Positions 59,848 through 64,000 of a stretch of 64,000 bases of DNA are shown piece by piece. The notes below the pieces were generated by a model. That model ran no database searches and was not told where the DNA came from. It saw only the letters and a program-made list of their open reading frames with translations. Positions within the stretch are counted from its first letter, which is position 1, and every line of letters begins with the position of its first letter. Source of the stretch: JANPBY01 sp963851405. GTDB lineage: Bacteria; Actinomycetota; Actinomycetes; DATJPE01. The position numbers were made by a program, and so were the translations under genes. The stretch spans positions 1 through 64,000 of the forward strand of contig CAWKPB010000009.1 of NCBI GenBank assembly GCA_963851405.1. The letters are read 5' to 3'.

Positions 59848-61010
59848 GAGGTGGCCGCCGGCTCGGCAGCGGCCGCCAACTCATCGACCTCGACACCCGC
59901 GTCGATGGCTTGCGACGCATCCAGCGCGAACGTATGGGCGGCCTCCCAGGACAGGGAGACGGCAGTGCCCGGAGCAAAGATGCGATCGGTGCCGTTGTTC
60001 TGGGCGAATACAGCCACCTCCTGCCCCCAGGGGAGCCGGACCAGATAGTCGGTGCTGACCCCGATGAACGAGGCGTCGACGACGATTCCGTCGACTGAGT
60101 TACCGGCCGCGCCCTGGCCGCCACTCGCGCCAATGGTGATCTTTTCTGGTCGGAATCCGATGTGGACAGCGTCACCGTCTGAATGAACGCGAGCCGCTGG
60201 GAGCGCAAAGCGCACGCCGTGCGCTTCGACCAAAGCATCGTCGCCGGATCGTCCGGTGACGACACCATCGATGAGGTTGGAGCGCCCCAAGAAGTTCGCC
60301 ACGAACGTGGTCATGGGGTTCTCGTACAACTCCGTCGGCGCCCCCATCTGCTCGACCTGGCCGTGGTTCATGACCGCGATGGTGTCGGCCATGGTCATGG
60401 CCTCTTCCTGATCGTGCGTCACGTGGACGAAGGTGATCCCAACCTCGGTCTGAATGCGCTTCAACTCCAACTGCATCTGACGTCGGAGCTTGAGGTCGAG
60501 AGCGCCTAGCGGCTCGTCCAGCAGTAAAACACTCGGGCGGTTGATCAGCGCGCGAGCCACGGCCACCCGCTGCTGCTGTCCCCCGGACAACTGGCCTGGC
60601 TTCCGGCGCGCTAGGCCCGAGAGCTGGACGAGGTCCAGCATCTCGTTGACCTTCTCCTTGACATTGGGCGTCTTCGTACGCCGCGGGCCGAACGCCACGT
60701 TCTCGAAGATGTCCAAGTGGGGGAACAGCGCATAACTCTGGAACACGGTGTTGACCGGCCGCTGGTAGGGCCGACGCCACGTGATCTCCTCGTCACCGAT
60801 GAAGACCGATCCTTGGGTGGGCTCCTCCAGCCCGGCGATCATCCGCAGTGCGGTGGTCTTGCCGCAGCCGGAAGGGCCAAGGAGTGCGAAGAAGGATCCC
60901 TCGGGGATGGTCAGACTGAGGTTGTCCACGGCCACGAAATCACCGAACGCCTTGGTGATTTCAACCAGCCTGAGATCGAGCGACTTGCCAGCAGCCGAGG
61001 AATCGTCCAT
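59844..61010 (-). CDS. potA: Spermidine/putrescine ABC transporter ATP-binding protein PotA
   Basis: A 388-residue ATPase. Walker A is GPSGCGKTT, the Q-loop region VFQSYALFPHLDIFENVAFG, the signature LSGGQQQR, Walker B LLLDEP and the switch histidine VTHDQEEAM. The C-terminal TOBE domain (VHIGFRPEKITIG, FIGVSTDYLVRLPWG) is the regulatory part typical of the PotA/CysA/MalK group. It lies between potD and potB with an overlap on the potB side and 1 nt after potD. Confidence 0.94.
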   Translation of the reverse strand: MDDSSAAGKSLDLRLVEITKAFGDFVAVDNLSLTIPEGSFFALLGPSGCGKTTALRMIAGLEEPTQGSVFIGDEEITWRRPYQRPVNTVFQSYALFPHLDIFENVAFGPRRTKTPNVKEKVNEMLDLVQLSGLARRKPGQLSGGQQQRVAVARALINRPSVLLLDEPLGALDLKLRRQMQLELKRIQTEVGITFVHVTHDQEEAMTMADTIAVMNHGQVEQMGAPTELYENPMTTFVANFLGRSNLIDGVVTGRSGDDALVEAHGVRFALPAARVHSDGDAVHIGFRPEKITIGASGGQGAAGNSVDGIVVDASFIGVSTDYLVRLPWGQEVAVFAQNNGTDRIFAPGTAVSLSWEAAHTFALDASQAIDAGVEVDELAAAAEPAATS

Positions 61011-61011
61011 C

Positions 61012-62241
61012 TCAGGCTCCGGCCACCGAGTCGAACGACTCCTGGTAGGCCGCTTCCTGCTCGGGGTCGAGCGACATGAAGACGCTGGTCTTGGCCAGGG
61101 TGGCCTCGTCGGGGAAGATCAGTTGGTTTTCAGCCAGATCGGGATCGATTTCCTGCATGGCCTCTTGCGCCCCGACGACTGGGCAAATGTAGTTCACCCA
61201 AGCCGCCAACTCGGCGGCCACGGCTGGGTCGTAGTAGTAGTTGATCAGGGCCTCGGCGTTCTTCTTGTGCGTGGCCTTGATCGGAACCTGCATGTTGTCC
61301 GACCACAGCATCAGGCCGGCCTCCGGCGCCACGAAATCGACCTTGTCGTTGTCGAGCTGGACCTGGATGACGTCCCCCGACCACGCGATGCAGGCCGCAA
61401 TGTCGCCCTTGGTGAGTCCGGCGGCGTACTCGTTTCCGGTGAACTGCCGGATCTGGCCAGAGTCGACGGCGTCCTGCAGTACCGCGAGCGCGGCGTCGAA
61501 GTCCTCAGGCGTGAAGTTCGCGGGATCCTTACCCTGGTCCAGCAGGATCAGGCCCATCGTGTCGCGCATCTCAAACAGGCAGGTGACCTTGCCCTTGAGG
61601 TCCGGGCGGGTGAACAACTCGGTGATGGAGTTGACCGGGTCCGTGACCTTGCCGTTGTAGGCAACTCCGGTCAGTCCGGACTGCCAGGGTGCCGATGACT
61701 CGCGACTGGGGTCCCACGAGGGGGATGCGAGCGCCGGCTGAAGGTTCGCCGGGAAGTTGGGCATCGAGTCCAAGTCGAACTTCTGCACAAATCCCTGACT
61801 AATCATCCGGGCGGCCAACCAGTCCGTCACGGCGAACAGGTCGCGGCCCGTGGACTGACCGCGCTCGAGCTGCGGCGCAATCTTGGCGTAGAACGTGGCG
61901 TTGTCGTTGATGTCTTCGACGTAGTCGACGTCGATACCGGTCTCTGTGGTGAACGCCGCCAAGGTCGGACGAAGGTTGGGGTCGTCATCGTCGACATCGA
62001 TGTACAGCGGCCAGTTCGAGAAGTTGATGACCTTGTCGGTGTCCGACACGTCAACGGTGTCATCCGATGCACCAGCGGCCGGTCCGGTCGCGGGCGTCCC
62101 GCAGGCGGAGAGGATTCCCGCGCCAGCTACTGCAGCGCCTCCGGCGCCAACTCCCTTCAAGAAGCCCCGGCGGGACACGCCAGCGCGCGCGCCGCCGCTA
62201 AGGGCAAGGAGCTGCTGGAAGGTCGGATCGTTCGGGTTCAT
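61012..62241 (-). CDS. potD: Spermidine/putrescine-binding lipoprotein PotD
   Basis: A 409-residue extracytoplasmic solute receptor. The N-terminus has a twin-arginine motif (SRRGFLKGVGAGG) and then a lipobox LSACG, so it is probably exported by Tat and lipid-anchored. The mature domain has FSNWPLYIDVDDDDPNLRPTL, where NWPLYID is the common opening of actinobacterial PotD-like proteins, and ACIAWSGDVIQVQLDN and VPIKATHKKNAEALINYYYDP near the end. These are the periplasmic-binding type II landmarks. ATG 62241 overlaps the stop of the aldehyde dehydrogenase gene (ATGA). The ligand (putrescine, spermidine or another polyamine) is not decided. Confidence 0.92.
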   Translation of the reverse strand: MNPNDPTFQQLLALSGGARAGVSRRGFLKGVGAGGAAVAGAGILSACGTPATGPAAGASDDTVDVSDTDKVINFSNWPLYIDVDDDDPNLRPTLAAFTTETGIDVDYVEDINDNATFYAKIAPQLERGQSTGRDLFAVTDWLAARMISQGFVQKFDLDSMPNFPANLQPALASPSWDPSRESSAPWQSGLTGVAYNGKVTDPVNSITELFTRPDLKGKVTCLFEMRDTMGLILLDQGKDPANFTPEDFDAALAVLQDAVDSGQIRQFTGNEYAAGLTKGDIAACIAWSGDVIQVQLDNDKVDFVAPEAGLMLWSDNMQVPIKATHKKNAEALINYYYDPAVAAELAAWVNYICPVVGAQEAMQEIDPDLAENQLIFPDEATLAKTSVFMSLDPEQEAAYQESFDSVAGA

Positions 62242-63758
62242 CGCGAGGACTCCTCTGAATGGTTGGTAAAGATCGTTCGGTGCCACGCCTTTCGAACAAC
62301 TCCCGTGCCGTCATACATCACGTGCTTGACGTTTGTGTACTCGTCAAAAGCGTAGGTTGACATGTCTTTGCCGAATCCGCTCGCTTTGTAGCCTCCGTGC
62401 GGCATCTCGCTAATGATCGGGATGTGGTCATTCACCCACACGCAGCCCGCTCGGATCGTCCGCGTGGCCGTCAGGGCGCGGAAAACATCCCTGGTCCACA
62501 CCGACGCGGCCAAACCATAGGGCGTGTCATTCGCCAGCCGAAGACCTTCGGCATCGTCGTCGAAGGGCAGCACCACCAACACGGGCCCGAAGAGCTCCTG
62601 CTGAACGATCTCGGAGTCCTGAGCCGCATCGACGACCAGGGTCGGCGGGTAGTAGGCGCCCTTCGCCAAAGCTCCTCCCGGGATCTCTCCTCCCCGGACG
62701 ATCTTGGCCCCGGCTCCTCGGGCTCGCTGCACGAAACCGGCCACGCTCTCCTGCTGGCGCAGGGATACGAGCGGCCCCTGGTCGGTCTCGGGATCGCGCG
62801 TAGGACCTAGCCGCACGCCAGCCATGACCTCCGCTACGCCTTCAACGAAGTCGTCGTACAACGGACGCTGCACATAGGCACGAGTGGCGGCGGTGCAGTC
62901 CTGTCCGGAGTTGATCAAAGCCCCTGCGACGGCGCCGTGAATAGCGGCCTCAAGGTCGGCGTCGTCATGGACGACGAACGGCGCTTTCCCGCCGAGCTCC
63001 ATATGCATGCGCTTGGCCGATTCAGCTGCAGTCTGCATCACCTGCGTCCCCACCGGGGTGGAGCCGGTGAAGGAAACCATCGAGACATCTGGATGCCCGA
63101 CGAGTGCCTGACCGACGACTGACCCCCGACCGGTCAGCACGTTGACGACACCCGCCGGAATTCCGGCCTCGGTGCAGGCCTCAGCAAACATGAGCGAGGT
63201 CAGCGGCGTGATCTCCGCCGGCTTCAGCACCACAGTGTTGCCTGCGGCAATCGCTGGCAGGACCTTCCAGGCCGCCATCTGGAGCGGGTAGTTCCAGGGC
63301 GCAATGGATCCGATCACGCCGATCGGCTCCCGCCGGATCATCGACGTGTGGTCGGCGGAGTACTCCGCGGCGGCTTTGCCTTCCAGGTTGCGGGCTGCGC
63401 CCGCGAAAAAGGATGTGTTGTCGATGGTGCCGGGTACGTCGAACTCGCGGGACAACCGAATCGGTTTGCCCGCCTGGCCGGTCTCCGCCTGGGCCAGGTC
63501 TTCTGCTCGCTCGGTCAAGAGCGCGGCAAGGCGCACCAGCGCTCCGCTGCGCTCCGCTGGGGTGGACGAAGACCAGTCGGGAAAGGCCCGTGCAGCAGCG
63601 TCCACGGCTCGATCGACATCGGCCACCCCCGCCAATTGCATGGAGGCGAGGGCGGAGCCGTCGGATGGGTCTCGCAAGACGTCGGTCTCACCCGATGTCC
63701 CTTCAACAAATCGGCCCCCGATGAAGCAGGAACCTTCTGGCTGGAGGGCAGCAGTCAC
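62238..63758 (-). CDS. Aldehyde dehydrogenase, gamma-aminobutyraldehyde dehydrogenase-like (PuuC/PatD group)
   Basis: A 506-residue NAD(P)-dependent aldehyde dehydrogenase with all catalytic features. These are IGSIAPWNYPLQMAAWKVLPA with the oxyanion Asn, VSFTGSTPVGTQVM, the general base Glu in MELGGKAPFVV, and the nucleophile Cys in NSGQDCTAATRAY. The QDCTA form is common in aminobutyraldehyde dehydrogenases. It is the first gene of the operon with potD, potA, potB, potC and the PuuB-like oxidase, so it should oxidise the aminoaldehyde that oxidase makes. GTG 63758 has AAGGA 8 nt upstream; ATG 63767 would place that sequence too close. Confidence 0.88.
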   Translation of the reverse strand: MTAALQPEGSCFIGGRFVEGTSGETDVLRDPSDGSALASMQLAGVADVDRAVDAAARAFPDWSSSTPAERSGALVRLAALLTERAEDLAQAETGQAGKPIRLSREFDVPGTIDNTSFFAGAARNLEGKAAAEYSADHTSMIRREPIGVIGSIAPWNYPLQMAAWKVLPAIAAGNTVVLKPAEITPLTSLMFAEACTEAGIPAGVVNVLTGRGSVVGQALVGHPDVSMVSFTGSTPVGTQVMQTAAESAKRMHMELGGKAPFVVHDDADLEAAIHGAVAGALINSGQDCTAATRAYVQRPLYDDFVEGVAEVMAGVRLGPTRDPETDQGPLVSLRQQESVAGFVQRARGAGAKIVRGGEIPGGALAKGAYYPPTLVVDAAQDSEIVQQELFGPVLVVLPFDDDAEGLRLANDTPYGLAASVWTRDVFRALTATRTIRAGCVWVNDHIPIISEMPHGGYKASGFGKDMSTYAFDEYTNVKHVMYDGTGVVRKAWHRTIFTNHSEESSR

Positions 63759-63961
63759 GAGCGACATCCTTTCGTTCGAGTCGCTGGCCATCCTGGCATG
63801 CGAGCGGCACCGTGGGTAGGGATTCCGTCGTTCTGCGGGGCAACTACGACGAAATCGATACCTTGCGGTGACCTGGACCTCCGATGTCGTGGTGTTCACG
63901 CCGACTCCCTCGGCCGTTCAGTTCGTCAGGCAAATCGAACGAACCGTGACAGACTGTCGGG
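63759..63961. promoter_or_regulatory. Divergent promoter region of the polyamine operon and a PucR-type gene
   Basis: It holds two inverted repeats. The first pairs GATTCCGTCGT (63821-63831) with ACGACGAAATC (63846-63856), with one mismatch. The second pairs GTTCGT (63921-63926) with ACGAAC (63939-63944). CAGACT at 63950-63955 lies 6 nt before the rightmost gene. Regulator binding here is inferred. Confidence 0.4.
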
Positions 63962-64000
63962 GTGTCGCCCACCGTCTCGGACGTGCTGGCCCTGCCGGCG
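63962..64000 (+). CDS. Start of a probable PucR family regulator, truncated by the window edge
   Basis: Only 13 codons are visible. Starting from GTG 63962 they read (V)SPTVSDVLALPA, which matches the conserved opening of PucR-domain proteins (PTVxDVLxLP). CAGACT lies exactly 6 nt upstream, as with peptidase E at the other end of the window. Divergence from the ALDH-potDABC operon fits a polyamine-responsive regulator. With so little sequence the call rests on the motif and position. Confidence 0.5.
   Translation, partial: MSPTVSDVLALPA

Overview
The window is GC-rich chromosomal DNA from an actinobacterium (Actinomycetota). Support comes from the gene content and order: lipB-lipA, DUF4191, RDD protein and glnA, then glnE-glnA2-nadE, polyphosphate glucokinase, an F420-linked reductase, an FprA-type ferredoxin reductase, and the dxr-rseP-ispG-GNAT block. 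Control elements agree: a textbook GlnR box, a CIRCE element, and many genes whose start codon lies 6-7 nt after a -10 hexamer, as expected of leaderless mRNAs. No lower taxon can be fixed. No rRNA, tRNA, CRISPR array, prophage or intact insertion sequence was seen.

Layout. 1-7.4 kb: a truncated pseudokinase-like gene, peptidase E, an MMPL exporter, and lipoate genes followed by an acyltransferase. 7.4-17.1 kb: nitrogen and cofactor core with glnA (GlnR box), an MFS gene, glnE, glnA2 and nadE. 17.1-20.4 kb: a CIRCE-controlled but frameshifted hsp20 and a DHA2 exporter-TetR-UBP zinc finger operon. 20.6-32 kb: panB, NpdG-like reductase, MFS, map, ppgK, MarR, fprA, a GT87-like membrane protein, an esterase, YaaA, a DUF6325 gene with a tiny partner, and a GNAT gene. 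33.0-34.0 kb is gene-poor. 34.03-34.44 kb is RNase P RNA. 34.5-39.7 kb: an acyltransferase-like membrane protein, a PTET-repeat lipoprotein and a glutarate block (gcdH, GntR regulator, CaiB/BaiF CoA-transferase) with a shared operator-like site. 39.8-47.4 kb: MEP-pathway genes ispG and dxr around the site-2 protease, then an MMPL exporter divergent from its likely TetR repressor. 47.4-64 kb: a polyamine/GABA catabolic island.

The polyamine island holds a PucR regulator divergent from a GABA-type aminotransferase, a secreted beta-propeller protein, a saccharopine-dehydrogenase-like enzyme, an agmatinase-family ureohydrolase, an MmsA-type dehydrogenase, a PuuB-like FAD oxidase, a PotDABC importer and a PuuC-like aldehyde dehydrogenase. 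A second PucR-type gene begins at the right edge. A plausible flow is import of putrescine, spermidine or cadaverine, oxidation to aldehydes, then amino acids, and transamination. MmsA could take the beta-alanine branch to acetyl-CoA, and the glutarate block could take the cadaverine branch to crotonyl-CoA. No local gene encodes gamma-glutamylation (PuuA) or its reversal (PuuD); GlnA2, about 40 kb away, is a candidate for the first.

No clearly new multi-gene system is visible. The best leads are the regulatory sites (GlnR boxes, glutarate operator, TetR operators, widespread leaderless starts), the hsp20 frameshift, the pseudokinase and the small DUF6325-linked repeat protein.
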